A stretch of DNA of 11,342 nucleotides, taken from the NCBI GenBank assembly GCA_017511325.1, contig JAFWKS010000420.1, positions 1 to 11,342 on the forward strand, in the 5' to 3' direction. This document shows, piece by piece, positions 1 to 6,931 of the stretch (position 1 is the first letter of the stretch; the number at the start of each line of letters is the position of its first letter). A model generated the notes under the pieces. It did not search any database and was not told the DNA's origin. It worked only from the letters and a program-made list of their open reading frames with translations. Source of the stretch: Erysipelotrichaceae bacterium (GTDB lineage Bacteria > Bacillota_I > Bacilli_A > Erysipelotrichales > Erysipelotrichaceae). The position numbers and the translations under genes are program-made.

Positions 1-325
1 CAGGTTTTCAATCGTCAGTGTGACTATCACCGCATCAGTGGTGCCATCTGACCAGACGTATCCAGTCTTTGGAGTATAGATCGCCTTATAGACACCGACT
101 TCAGTGCCTCTGTCCTTGCCGGACATATCGACATATTCAGACAGACTGTATCCGTTGTTCTGTTCGCTGCCGGTATATGGCTTTCTGACATCAAGTACTG
201 AAGGTTTGTCGATCGTTATTGAAGTGATCGTCAAAGTCACAGTAACTGAAGAAGTCGTACCGTCTGACCAGCAGTAATTCTTTTCTGGTGTATAGACAGC
301 CTTATAGGTGCCAGGAACGGTTCCA
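1..325 (-). repeat. Two tandem copies of a 216-bp (72-aa) surface-protein repeat unit
   Basis: The TCTGACCAG block encoding part of WSDGTT starts at 47 and again at 263, exactly 216 bp apart. The flanking Tyr/Pro and GxYKA codons align in the same register. The copies are diverged at DNA level, so they are old protein repeats rather than a recent duplication. More copies may lie beyond the left edge. Confidence 0.7.
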
Positions 326-1110
326 CTGGCATCGCCTTCCTTTATTACATGTTCAGGTTCCTTGTAGTCGATCGACTGCTTTTTACCATTGTAGGCAACA
401 GTCAGACTGCTAGGTTTATCTCCTATAGACGCAGTCTTGATCGTAACAGTAAAGGACTGTTCATCTATGTCGTTGTGATTGCTGTCACCGACAAGTTTAT
501 AGTAAACGGTATAGGTACCGACATCCTTGGCCTGAGGGATGCTGGTAGTCCATTCACCATCATCTACCTTATAATAGATATCACCGGTTGAAGAAGAGCC
601 AGGATTGACCAGGTCCATAGGATTACCGGTATAGACCAATCCTTCGATCGGAGAAGGAAGTTCATCAAAAGAACCACCAGTTTTGTTGATGGTCACTGTT
701 ATAGTGAATTCCTTGCTTCCGGCTTTATGATAATCGTCTCCGGATGCCGTTGCTCTGATGAGCAGTTCGTACGTACCGGCTGGCGTGTTCGGAGAAACAA
801 CTATCTGAGTCGATTTATCATTAAGCAAAGAAAAATAACTGACATAGATTCCTCTATCATCAAGAGCTCGGATGAGTTCGTACGTGATATCGCCTTCACC
901 TTCATCGGCACCGGCAAAAGAATCGTACTGAACATCATTCGAATAGTACAGATCAGACGGGCTGTTGCTCTGGCCAGTTTGAACAGCCAAAGAGTTCTCG
1001 TTTTTGAAAGAACGGAAACCATTAAGAATACCGCACGCTCCGATTAAAAGAAGCAAAAGAAGTGCTAATACTCCCAGTTTGATTTTTTGTGTGCTATTGT
1101 TATCATCCAT
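1..1110 (-). CDS. Partial exported surface protein with Ig-like/MBG-like repeats (N-terminal 370 codons)
   Basis: The frame stays open from an ATG at 1110 to the left edge, so the C-terminus lies outside. Residues 1-11 are polar with Lys9 and Lys11. A hydrophobic run of about residues 12-30 follows and contains LLIGAC (Cys26), which fits a lipobox; a plain signal anchor is the alternative. About residues 45-141 resemble a surface-protein Ig-like module (SPNTPAGTYELLIRATASG, then alternating TITVTI). About 142-224 is an MBG-like module (VYTGNPMDL, DVGTYTVYYKL). Then come two related units, each with GxYKAxYTPxxxYxWSDGTT; the tryptophans are at 281 and 353, a 72-residue period. Composition is Thr/Ser/Tyr/Asp-rich, typical of adhesin-like cell-surface proteins. 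The ligand is unknown and no catalytic domain is visible in this part. It has its own promoter at 1170-1198. A Shine-Dalgarno is weak (purine-rich AGAGAAGAG before the start). Confidence 0.8.
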   Translation of the reverse strand, partial: MDDNNSTQKIKLGVLALLLLLLIGACGILNGFRSFKNENSLAVQTGQSNSPSDLYYSNDVQYDSFAGADEGEGDITYELIRALDDRGIYVSYFSLLNDKSTQIVVSPNTPAGTYELLIRATASGDDYHKAGSKEFTITVTINKTGGSFDELPSPIEGLVYTGNPMDLVNPGSSSTGDIYYKVDDGEWTTSIPQAKDVGTYTVYYKLVGDSNHNDIDEQSFTVTIKTASIGDKPSSLTVAYNGKKQSIDYKEPEHVIKEGDASGTVPGTYKAVYTPEKNYCWSDGTTSSVTVTLTITSITIDKPSVLDVRKPYTGSEQNNGYSLSEYVDMSGKDRGTEVGVYKAIYTPKTGYVWSDGTTDAVIVTLTIENL

Positions 1111-1169
1111 ATTAGTTCTCTTCTCTACCTAAAAAATTAAATACATTACAAAAACTTAGGCTTTAATTA

Positions 1170-1198
1170 ATTATATAATATTTCTTTTTTTCTATGAA
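1170..1198 (-). promoter_or_regulatory. Sigma-A-type promoter for the surface-protein gene
   Basis: On the minus strand, TTCATA (1193-1198, four of six matches to TTGACA) is separated by 17 bases from a perfect TATAAT (1170-1175). The predicted transcript starts near 1163, giving a 5' leader of about 50 bases before the ATG at 1110. It lies just beyond the gpsA terminator, so the surface gene is probably transcribed independently. Confidence 0.65.
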
Positions 1199-1210
1199 CA
1201 GCGTTGAATA

Positions 1211-1246
1211 AAAATAAAAGCCGTTCATCACATAAAATCGGCTTTT
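1211..1246 (-). terminator. Rho-independent terminator of gpsA
   Basis: AAAAGCCG (1216-1223) pairs perfectly with CGGCTTTT (1239-1246) around a 15-base loop. Reading on the minus strand, the second arm ends in TTTT and is followed by ATTTTTATT. Only two bases separate the gpsA stop codon (1249-1251) from the stem. Confidence 0.8.
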
Positions 1247-1248
1247 GA

Positions 1249-2253
1249 TCAGTAATTATTTTCGTTCTTTTTATCTCTCATCATCAGAGCCGCCACCGCA
1301 CTTTTCGGATCGATCTTTCCGTTCACGATCGCATTGACCATAGCGGTGATAGGCATTTCGATCTGATATTCTCTCATCAGTTTCATGGCTGCAGGAAGAG
1401 CGTTTATACCTTCAACGACCATCCCCACTTCTTTAATGGCATCTTCTGGTTTGAGTCCCTGGCCTATCAGGATACCACATTTGTTGTTTCTGGAATGAAC
1501 GGATGTTGCTGTGACAATCAGGTCACCTATTCCGGCCAGTCCCGGGAAGGTGTCCTTATCGGCACCCATCTTGAGTCCCAGTCTTGTGATCTCGACCATG
1601 CCTCTGGTGATGATAGCTGCTTTAGCGTTATCGCCATAGCCCAGTCCTGTCGAGATCCCGGCAGCCAGAGCGATGATGTTTTTCATGGCCCCGCACAGTT
1701 CCACACCCAATACATCCTTATTGGTATAGACACGCATGCAGGTATTCATGAAGACATCCTGAACGATCCTTGCCGTCTTTTCATCTTCACAGGCTGAGAC
1801 GATCGTTGAAGGAAGATCTCTTGCGACTTCTTCCGCATGAGTTGGTCCTGATAAGGCCACAACTTTGATCCTGTCATTTTTAAGTTCATCCTTTATTACC
1901 TGCGACATCGTAAGAAGCGTATCAGCTTCAATGCCTTTGGCTACATCAACGATGATCGTATCTTCACTGATATATGCCTTGGCTTTTCTTGTGATCTCTC
2001 TGACATATATACTCGGTACAGCAAACAGAAGCAGCTGTTTTCCTTCACATGCCTCTTTTATATCCCTGGTAAAAACGATGCTCTCGGGAATGCTTACCCC
2101 GGGAAGGTTTTTATGTACCCTTTCCTTTTCCAGCTGTTCAAGATTGCTGCCGGTAGGTGAAAAAACCATGACATCATAGCTGTCATTTGCCAGCATTCTT
2201 GCTAAAGAGATACCGAATGTTCCTGCGCCTAAGACGCCGATCTGTTTGATCAT
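1249..2253 (-). CDS. gpsA: NAD(P)-dependent glycerol-3-phosphate dehydrogenase
   Basis: Cytosolic enzyme reducing dihydroxyacetone phosphate to sn-glycerol-3-phosphate, the backbone for phospholipids and lipoteichoic acid. The 334-residue product has the usual family length. Visible features are the N-terminal Rossmann motif GAGTFG (9-14), VAKGIE with Lys106, LSGPTHAEEVA (134-144), the catalytic-lysine block CGAMKNIIALAAG with Lys191, and HSRNNKCG with Arg255 and Asn256 of the substrate/cofactor pocket. I chose ATG 2253 because MIKQIGVLGAG is the normal start of the fold. A longer reading from TTG 2286 would translate through the preceding terminator hairpin. No Shine-Dalgarno precedes ATG 2253. 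Instead a perfect TATAAT (2260-2265) sits 6 bases upstream, so the mRNA could be leaderless. It is a single-gene unit with terminators on both sides. Confidence 0.96.
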   Translation of the reverse strand: MIKQIGVLGAGTFGISLARMLANDSYDVMVFSPTGSNLEQLEKERVHKNLPGVSIPESIVFTRDIKEACEGKQLLLFAVPSIYVREITRKAKAYISEDTIIVDVAKGIEADTLLTMSQVIKDELKNDRIKVVALSGPTHAEEVARDLPSTIVSACEDEKTARIVQDVFMNTCMRVYTNKDVLGVELCGAMKNIIALAAGISTGLGYGDNAKAAIITRGMVEITRLGLKMGADKDTFPGLAGIGDLIVTATSVHSRNNKCGILIGQGLKPEDAIKEVGMVVEGINALPAAMKLMREYQIEMPITAMVNAIVNGKIDPKSAVAALMMRDKKNENNY

Positions 2254-2259
2254 ACTTTT

Positions 2260-2265
2260 ATTATA
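2260..2265 (-). promoter_or_regulatory. Candidate -10 element of gpsA (leaderless arrangement)
   Basis: Perfect TATAAT on the minus strand, ending 6 bases before the gpsA ATG (2251-2253). Transcription normally starts 6-7 bases downstream of the -10, which would fall on or beside the A of ATG. The -35 is weak: TTGGGA at 2281-2286 with a 15-base spacer. That region also forms the hairpin of the upstream terminator. Confidence 0.45.
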
Positions 2266-2269
2266 GGAC

Positions 2270-2294
2270 AAAAAAGTCTCTCCCAAGAGAGACT
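2270..2294 (-). terminator. Rho-independent terminator of the lrp-aminotransferase unit
   Basis: Perfect 8-bp stem AGTCTCTC/GAGAGACT (2275-2282 with 2287-2294) with a four-base loop, followed on the minus strand by a run of T residues (2270-2275). The stem begins three bases after the aminotransferase stop codon at 2298-2300. Confidence 0.85.
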
Positions 2295-2297
2295 GTA

Positions 2298-3461
2298 TCA
2301 GCAGTTTTTAAGAAATTCTTCCAGCTTGGAGATAGCCTGTTTGATCTCTTCCATCGAGTAGGCATAGGAGATACGCACATAGCCTTCACCGGCATCGCCG
2401 AACGCATTTCCCGGTACCAGTGCCAGATTCTGTTCATCCAGCAGTTTTTCACAGAAGGCTTCAGAACTAAGGCCTGTACACTTAATGGATGGAAAGACAT
2501 AGAAAGCGCCCTTAGGCATGTGGGTCTTAAGGCCGATACGGTTTAGTTCATTTACGATATAGTTCCTGCGCTGTTTAAAGCTTATGAACATTTCTTCTAT
2601 ATCGTTGTCACCGTTTTTGACTGCTTCGATAGCCGCATACTGGCTTGAAGTTGGAGTACACATGATCGTATACTGGTGGATCTTGTTTATCATATTGATC
2701 AGTTCCTTGTGAGCCAGAATATAACCGATGCGATAGCCTGTCATTGAGTAGGCTTTTGAGAAACCGTTGATGACGATGACCTTGTCCTTTATTTCCTCAA
2801 AGGCCGCGATCGAACAGTGTTTGCCTTCGTATGTCAGTTCGGCGTAGATCTCATCAGTAACTGCATAGATGCCATGTTTCTTTATAAGCGGAACGATCTT
2901 TTTGTAATCATCGTAATCCATGATGCCACCGGTCGGATTGCCAGGAAAGTTCAGGATGACTGCTTTAGTTTTTTCGCTGATCGCCTTTGCCAGTGCTTCA
3001 GGTGTGGGCTTGAATTCATCCTCTTCGGTCAAGTTGACTTCAACGACTCTTGCCCCGGCCATTTCGATGATCGCTGCATAGGCGACATAGGCAGGTGTAG
3101 GAAGTATGACTTCATCACCTGGTTTAACGATCGTTCTTAAAACGATATCGATAGCTTCTGACCCGCCGACTGTAACGATGACGTTGTCTTCCGGATTATA
3201 TGAAACATCAAAACGGCGGCGATAGTAATCACAGATCCCGCTTCTTAATTCCAGCAAACCTTTATTGCCGGTATAGAAAGTACGGCCTTTATCTATCGCG
3301 TTGATGGCAGCTTCTCTGATATGCCATGGTGTGATGAAATCAGGTTCGCCGACACCTAAAGATATGACACCCTTTCTGGTTGCGGCGATGTCAAAGAATT
3401 TTCTGATCCCGCTGGGCTTAAGGTTTTTTATCGTCTGATTTATTTCTTCGTCAAAGATCAT
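2298..3461 (-). CDS. Class I/II PLP-dependent aminotransferase
   Basis: Fold-type I aminotransferase of 387 residues, moving an amino group between an amino acid and a 2-oxo acid in the cytosol. Visible landmarks in order: SLGVGEPDF (34-42), Tyr63 region FYTGNKG, NFPGNPTGG with Asn175, VTDEIYAEL with Asp203 and Tyr206, GFSKAYSMTGYRIGY with the Schiff-base Lys236 and Arg244, and YVRISYA with Arg363 for the substrate carboxylate. The pattern fits the aspartate/alanine/aromatic subgroup often named PatA or AspAT-like; the exact substrate cannot be read from sequence. The start ATG overlaps the stop of the Lrp-family gene (ATGA, 4 bases), so the two are translationally coupled and this enzyme is probably controlled by that regulator and its amino-acid effector. 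Confidence 0.93.
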   Translation of the reverse strand: MIFDEEINQTIKNLKPSGIRKFFDIAATRKGVISLGVGEPDFITPWHIREAAINAIDKGRTFYTGNKGLLELRSGICDYYRRRFDVSYNPEDNVIVTVGGSEAIDIVLRTIVKPGDEVILPTPAYVAYAAIIEMAGARVVEVNLTEEDEFKPTPEALAKAISEKTKAVILNFPGNPTGGIMDYDDYKKIVPLIKKHGIYAVTDEIYAELTYEGKHCSIAAFEEIKDKVIVINGFSKAYSMTGYRIGYILAHKELINMINKIHQYTIMCTPTSSQYAAIEAVKNGDNDIEEMFISFKQRRNYIVNELNRIGLKTHMPKGAFYVFPSIKCTGLSSEAFCEKLLDEQNLALVPGNAFGDAGEGYVRISYAYSMEEIKQAISKLEEFLKNC

Positions 3462-3940
3462 GGAGTCACCAGCAGCCTTTCACCGTCTTCTTTATTGTCC
3501 TGCATGTATGCACCGCTAAGCTTGTATTCCTTCAGTACGAAGATCGTCTCGGTACCGGTTACGCCGTCAGTCGGTGCCAGTTTATGAGCAACGAAATTGC
3601 TGACCTCGCGCATGTTCCTGCCGTTTACCTGCAGCAGAAATTCGGATTTGCCTGAGATCAGAAACAGCGTTTCAACTTCCGGATACTTGGCGATCCTTTC
3701 TGCAATGCGGTCATAGCCTGTCTCCCTTTCCGGTACACAGCTGACAAAGATGATCGCTTTTGATACTTCGATATCAGCAGCTTCCCAATTGATGATCGTA
3801 TGATAACCGGCGATGATGCGGTTTTCTTCACACTCTTTGATCTTGGCTTCAACATTGCCTTCTTCTTCATTAAGCAAAGCGGCCAGATCCTTAGTCTCAT
3901 AACGGGCATTGTTTTCAAGAAGTTTCAGTAATTCTCTCAT
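3458..3940 (-). CDS. Lrp/AsnC-family transcriptional regulator
   Basis: A 160-residue DNA-binding regulator of the feast/famine family, which usually forms dimers or octamers and responds to amino acids. The N-terminal winged helix-turn-helix spans about residues 1-50 (LAALLN then NRIIAGYHTIINWE). The C-terminal RAM effector domain spans about 58-140, with LISGKSEFLLQVNG at the ligand-binding turn. About twenty extra, mostly polar residues trail after the RAM fold. ATG 3940 is chosen because GGAGGT lies five bases upstream; an upstream in-frame ATG at 3985 lacks such a site. It overlaps the downstream aminotransferase by four bases, a common pairing for a local amino-acid-responsive regulator. 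A perfect 17-bp palindrome about 37 bases before the start may be its own operator. Confidence 0.93.
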   Translation of the reverse strand: MRELLKLLENNARYETKDLAALLNEEEGNVEAKIKECEENRIIAGYHTIINWEAADIEVSKAIIFVSCVPERETGYDRIAERIAKYPEVETLFLISGKSEFLLQVNGRNMREVSNFVAHKLAPTDGVTGTETIFVLKEYKLSGAYMQDNKEDGERLLVTP

Positions 3941-3945
3941 CTTGC

Positions 3946-3951
3946 ACCTCC
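3946..3951 (-). promoter_or_regulatory. Ribosome-binding site deciding the lrp-family start
   Basis: GGAGGT on the minus strand with a five-base spacer to ATG 3938-3940. It shows that this ATG, not the in-frame ATG at 3985, is the translation start. Confidence 0.85.
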
Positions 3952-3976
3952 ATGCAGTCTCTATAGTTTTATATTC

Positions 3977-3993
3977 TATCATCATTGATGATA
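3977..3993 (-). promoter_or_regulatory. 17-bp perfect palindrome, candidate Lrp-family operator
   Basis: TATCATCA, one central T, then TGATGATA: a perfect dyad of 8+1+8 lying 37 bases before the lrp-family ATG. Possible -10 elements overlap or adjoin it (TAGAAT 3973-3978, TATAAA 3968-3973), though no convincing -35 was found. Feast/famine regulators commonly autoregulate through AT-rich dyads of about this size, so autoregulation is a reasonable inference. Confidence 0.5.
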
Positions 3994-4002
3994 AATGACA
4001 TC

Positions 4003-4034
4003 AAAAAAAGGTCTGACCATTTACTGATCAGACC
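4003..4034 (-). terminator. Rho-independent terminator of the HAD-rarA-aminotransferase-gtrA operon
   Basis: GGTCTGA (4010-4016) pairs with TCAGACC (4028-4034) across an 11-base loop. On the minus strand it is followed by seven T residues (4003-4009). It starts eight bases after the stop codon of the GtrA-family gene (4043-4045). Confidence 0.88.
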
Positions 4035-4042
4035 ATCTGTTT

Positions 4043-4495
4043 CTAATCCTTTTTGAAAACGAAGAACTTCGACAGCAGGTAGTTTACAATTGCGTTAAAT
4101 GCGGATGAGAACAGGAATACAACATAGTAGTTCCAGCCAAGGTACTCATAGAATATTCCGTTGATCAGTTCATCCAGGAAGAAAGTCAGGATCCTTCCCC
4201 CGCAGAACTTGATGTATTCGCCAAGTATCTTGTCATCGTTATGTTCAAAGATCCACGTCCTGTTGGTAAAAAACGCAAACGTCGTGCCAATGATCCATGA
4301 CAAGGCTACGCCCAGATAGCTGTTCATATTCAAAACCTTGATGAACAAAGTTCTGGTAACGAAACCGACGATCGTTGCGCATCCTCCTAAAAACAGATAA
4401 AGCAGAACGCTCTTATACTTCTTGTATATCGGCTGGAATATCCTCAGGATCGGAAGTTCCATGATCTTATCCCAAATATCTTTTTTCTCTTCCAT
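4043..4495 (-). CDS. GtrA-family four-helix membrane protein
   Basis: A 150-residue integral membrane protein of the GtrA/DPMS type, often thought to help move lipid-linked sugars across the membrane or to support cell-wall glycosylation. Four hydrophobic segments are visible at about 30-52, 58-78, 97-118 and 121-143. Family hallmarks are FTNRTWIF after the second segment and NYLLSKFFVF at the C-terminus. The N-terminal 25 residues are charged and cytosolic. The start overlaps the stop of the upstream aminotransferase by one base (TAATG), with AAAGGA eight bases before the ATG. No glycosyltransferase partner lies nearby, so the substrate is unknown; its link with an aminotransferase and rarA is unexplained. 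It is the last gene of the operon. Confidence 0.88.
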   Translation of the reverse strand: MEEKKDIWDKIMELPILRIFQPIYKKYKSVLLYLFLGGCATIVGFVTRTLFIKVLNMNSYLGVALSWIIGTTFAFFTNRTWIFEHNDDKILGEYIKFCGGRILTFFLDELINGIFYEYLGWNYYVVFLFSSAFNAIVNYLLSKFFVFKKD

Positions 4496-5661
4496 TACTC
4501 TAATCCTTTCAATTTTGCGGCCAGACCATCAACGATCTTCAAAGGCACCGAACATAATCCCAGTCTGATGCCCTTATTAACCTTGATCGTATAGATGTGG
4601 TTGTCGATCAGTTTCTGATGGTATGCATCTCTTTGTTCGTTGGAAGTCATCTTCAGCGTTACAAAGAAACCGTCAGAGAACTTATATAATTCTAACCCAC
4701 ATTCTTTCGCTTGTCTAACAAATAATTCAGTCCGCTTCTTCAGCATCATTTTGGCTTCAGCAAGTTCTTCCTTATATTCATCATAATGTTCGCTTAGAAC
4801 ATTGGCTATATTGATCATTCCGGCATTGTTCAGATTGGACCATGAAGTCCTGGCAAGTCTTGATGCGAGGTTGGTATAAAGATCGATGAATTCAGGATCG
4901 TTATTGATGATGATCAAGGCACCAAGTCTTTGGCCATAGTAGGAGAAGGCCTTTGAACATGATACGGCCATCAGTATCAGTACATTATCATTTATATTGT
5001 TGAACAGCTTGAAATAACTCTTCGGGTCATTGTTCGCATAGTCGATATAAGCGATATCACAAAGCAGGATCACTTCCTTTTTAAGAGAGTTGATTTTCTT
5101 CATGATCCTGGTCCATTCTTCTAAACTGTATGAGAGACCAAGCGGATTCTGACATGGTGAATTGACGATCAGGAAAACCTTTCCTTCAACTTCATCGATC
5201 TTTGCGAACATATCATCAAGATCATACGGATCATAGGTCAGCACCTTCAGATTGTTTTCATCAGCGATGACTTTATAGTTGCCCCAGGCGATCGAAGGAT
5301 AGATGATCGTATCTGCATCACTAAGGCAGGTCTTGACCGCCATAAAGATCGCACCGGTGCCTCCGGCTGAAGCGATGATCCCGCGATGGTTGCAGACTCT
5401 ATCTTCCAGTACAAATTTCATGATGGAGTCAAGATACGGCTTATTCCCTGCAGGAGATGAAGCATAAGCTGCCTTCTGTAAAGCAGTGATGTGCTTTTCT
5501 TCTTCGAATACGCATTTGAATGTATACAGTCTGCCTTCTTCGTCATACAGACAGCCTGCTGTCGCGTTGATGCCTTCCTTATCAGCCTTGGCTGCATTCA
5601 CGATCGAAAAGATGTTGTCCACATAACGGTTGGTGTTTTCATTGGTTTTTAAAAACTTCAT
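4495..5661 (-). CDS. Class I aminotransferase, aspartate/aromatic (subgroup I-alpha-like)
   Basis: A 388-residue PLP enzyme related to the AspC/TyrB branch rather than to the other aminotransferase in this window. Landmarks: SAGGTGAI (98-105) for the phosphate loop, PSIAWGNYK with Trp126 (equivalent to the ring-stacking Trp of aspartate aminotransferase), NSPCQNPLG with Asn172, LLCDIAYIDY with Asp202, SCSKAFSYYGQRLG with Schiff-base Lys237 and Arg245, and GIRLGLCSV with Arg366 for the substrate alpha-carboxylate. The usual NPTG is NPLG here. Aspartate or an aromatic amino acid with 2-oxoglutarate is the likely substrate pair, but it is not proven. The start has GGAGG seven bases upstream (5669-5673) and lies 16 bases after rarA; it overlaps the GtrA-family gene by one base. 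Confidence 0.88.
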   Translation of the reverse strand: MKFLKTNENTNRYVDNIFSIVNAAKADKEGINATAGCLYDEEGRLYTFKCVFEEEKHITALQKAAYASSPAGNKPYLDSIMKFVLEDRVCNHRGIIASAGGTGAIFMAVKTCLSDADTIIYPSIAWGNYKVIADENNLKVLTYDPYDLDDMFAKIDEVEGKVFLIVNSPCQNPLGLSYSLEEWTRIMKKINSLKKEVILLCDIAYIDYANNDPKSYFKLFNNINDNVLILMAVSCSKAFSYYGQRLGALIIINNDPEFIDLYTNLASRLARTSWSNLNNAGMINIANVLSEHYDEYKEELAEAKMMLKKRTELFVRQAKECGLELYKFSDGFFVTLKMTSNEQRDAYHQKLIDNHIYTIKVNKGIRLGLCSVPLKIVDGLAAKLKGLE

Positions 5662-5677
5662 TTATTATCCTCCGGAT

Positions 5678-6931
5678 CTACTGTTTATAAAGTTTCTTAA
5701 GATCGCTGGTGCGTTTATTCTTTTTCAGCTCTTCATATATCGATCTGAGCTGCTGTTCATAGCGGTTGGAATTGAATGATTCAAACAGATCCAGGTCCTT
5801 TAGTTCATCTGGCAGATACTGGATCTTATGGAAACAGTCATAGCGTTCATATGAATACTGCTCATCTTTGCTTAGGCCGACCGGTGTAAGTCTCAGGTAC
5901 TTAGGCATATCATAGGCCTTTGATTCGACGATGCCCTGAGCTTTGTGTATAGCATCGACGCCGGTCCTTGATTTAGGCGAAAGGCACAGGTCGATGATCT
6001 GCACTCCTAAAGGGATGATCGCTTCAGGAAAGCCGACGTGTTCAGCCGCTTTGCAGGCATTGATCGTCCTTGCTACCAGTGCAGGATTTGCTAATCCGAT
6101 ATCTTCATAGGCGATCACCAGCAGTCTTCTTTCGATCGACTCCACATCGCCAGACTGACCAAGCAGCGCCAGATAGTAAAGTGCCGCATTAACGTCAGAT
6201 CCTCTGATGGATTTCTGCAAAGCTGAGAGAAGATCATAATGTCCGTCCTCCGAACCAAACGAACGGTTGTTCACGTTGTGACAGTTCTGTTCGACTGTTT
6301 CTTTATCGATATGCTTGTCTTTACAGATGATGGCTGAAAGCTCAAGGATGTTCAAAGCCCATCTGATGTCACCATTGACGCAATCACAGATCACTTCGAT
6401 CGCATCATCATCAATGCTGTACTCATCATTTAAGCCTTCCTTGAGCGCTTTGTTTATTCCCTGTTTTATGTCATCGCTTGTCAGCGGTCTGAATTCAAAA
6501 AGGTGGCATCTTGATCTGATGGCCGGATTGATCGAATGATACGGATTGGCGGTGGTTGCCCCGATCAGGATTATCGAGCCATCTTCCACTTGTGGCAGCA
6601 ATAGATCCTGCTTGTCTTTGTTGAGCCTGTGGACCTCATCGCAGATCAGGATCAGCTGTCCTGACATCCTGGCTTCCAAAAAGATCGCATCGAGATCCTT
6701 CTTGTTGCCGGTTACCGCATTGAACTTGCGGCAGGGTCTTTTCAGTTCGCTGGCGATGACTCTGGCCAATGTCGTCTTGCCGGTACCGGGAGGTCCATAG
6801 AAGATACTTGAAAAGATCGTATCGTTTTCAATACACTTTCTGATAACTCCGTCTTTACCGACCAGATGCTTCTGTCCCAGGATGTCGTCGAGGGTCTTTG
6901 GTCTGAGTCTAAATGCCAGTGGTTCTCTCAT
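5678..6931 (-). CDS. rarA: Replication-associated recombination AAA+ ATPase RarA/MgsA
   Basis: A 417-residue clamp-loader-like ATPase that acts at stalled replication forks and single-stranded DNA gaps; bacterial homologues are around 420-450 residues. In order: the family start PLAFRLRPKTLDDILGQKHL, Walker A GPPGTGKT (46-53), Walker B LILICDEVHRLN with Asp98 and Glu99, sensor 1 region GATTANP (124-130), the arginine-finger segment NPAIRSRCHLF (135-145), the GDIRWALN sensor-2 region, and the C-terminal MgsA tetramerisation part with SIRGSDVNAALYYLALL and the EDIGLANP motif. The first 23 bases overlap the end of the HAD gene. The only purine-rich site (GAAGG) is just three bases from the ATG, unusually close, so initiation may depend on coupling to HAD translation. 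Being in a metabolic operon is odd for this gene. Confidence 0.95.
   Translation of the reverse strand: MREPLAFRLRPKTLDDILGQKHLVGKDGVIRKCIENDTIFSSIFYGPPGTGKTTLARVIASELKRPCRKFNAVTGNKKDLDAIFLEARMSGQLILICDEVHRLNKDKQDLLLPQVEDGSIILIGATTANPYHSINPAIRSRCHLFEFRPLTSDDIKQGINKALKEGLNDEYSIDDDAIEVICDCVNGDIRWALNILELSAIICKDKHIDKETVEQNCHNVNNRSFGSEDGHYDLLSALQKSIRGSDVNAALYYLALLGQSGDVESIERRLLVIAYEDIGLANPALVARTINACKAAEHVGFPEAIIPLGVQIIDLCLSPKSRTGVDAIHKAQGIVESKAYDMPKYLRLTPVGLSKDEQYSYERYDCFHKIQYLPDELKDLDLFESFNSNRYEQQLRSIYEELKKNKRTSDLKKLYKQ

Noticed and set aside
727..1047. Open frames on the plus strand at 349-591 and 727-1047, and a shifted minus-strand frame at 801-1022
   Set aside because: They lie opposite or out of frame with the 370-codon surface-protein frame, which has a promoter, export signal and recognisable repeats. 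They have no Shine-Dalgarno and no family resemblance.
2254..2286. Longer gpsA start at TTG 2286
   Set aside because: The extra 11 residues would be encoded by the upstream terminator hairpin and the -10 region. The family starts at MIKQIGVLGAG, so ATG 2253 is better.
3941..3985. Longer start of the Lrp-family gene at ATG 3985
   Set aside because: The added residues run through the palindrome and promoter region. GGAGGT is correctly spaced only for ATG 3940.
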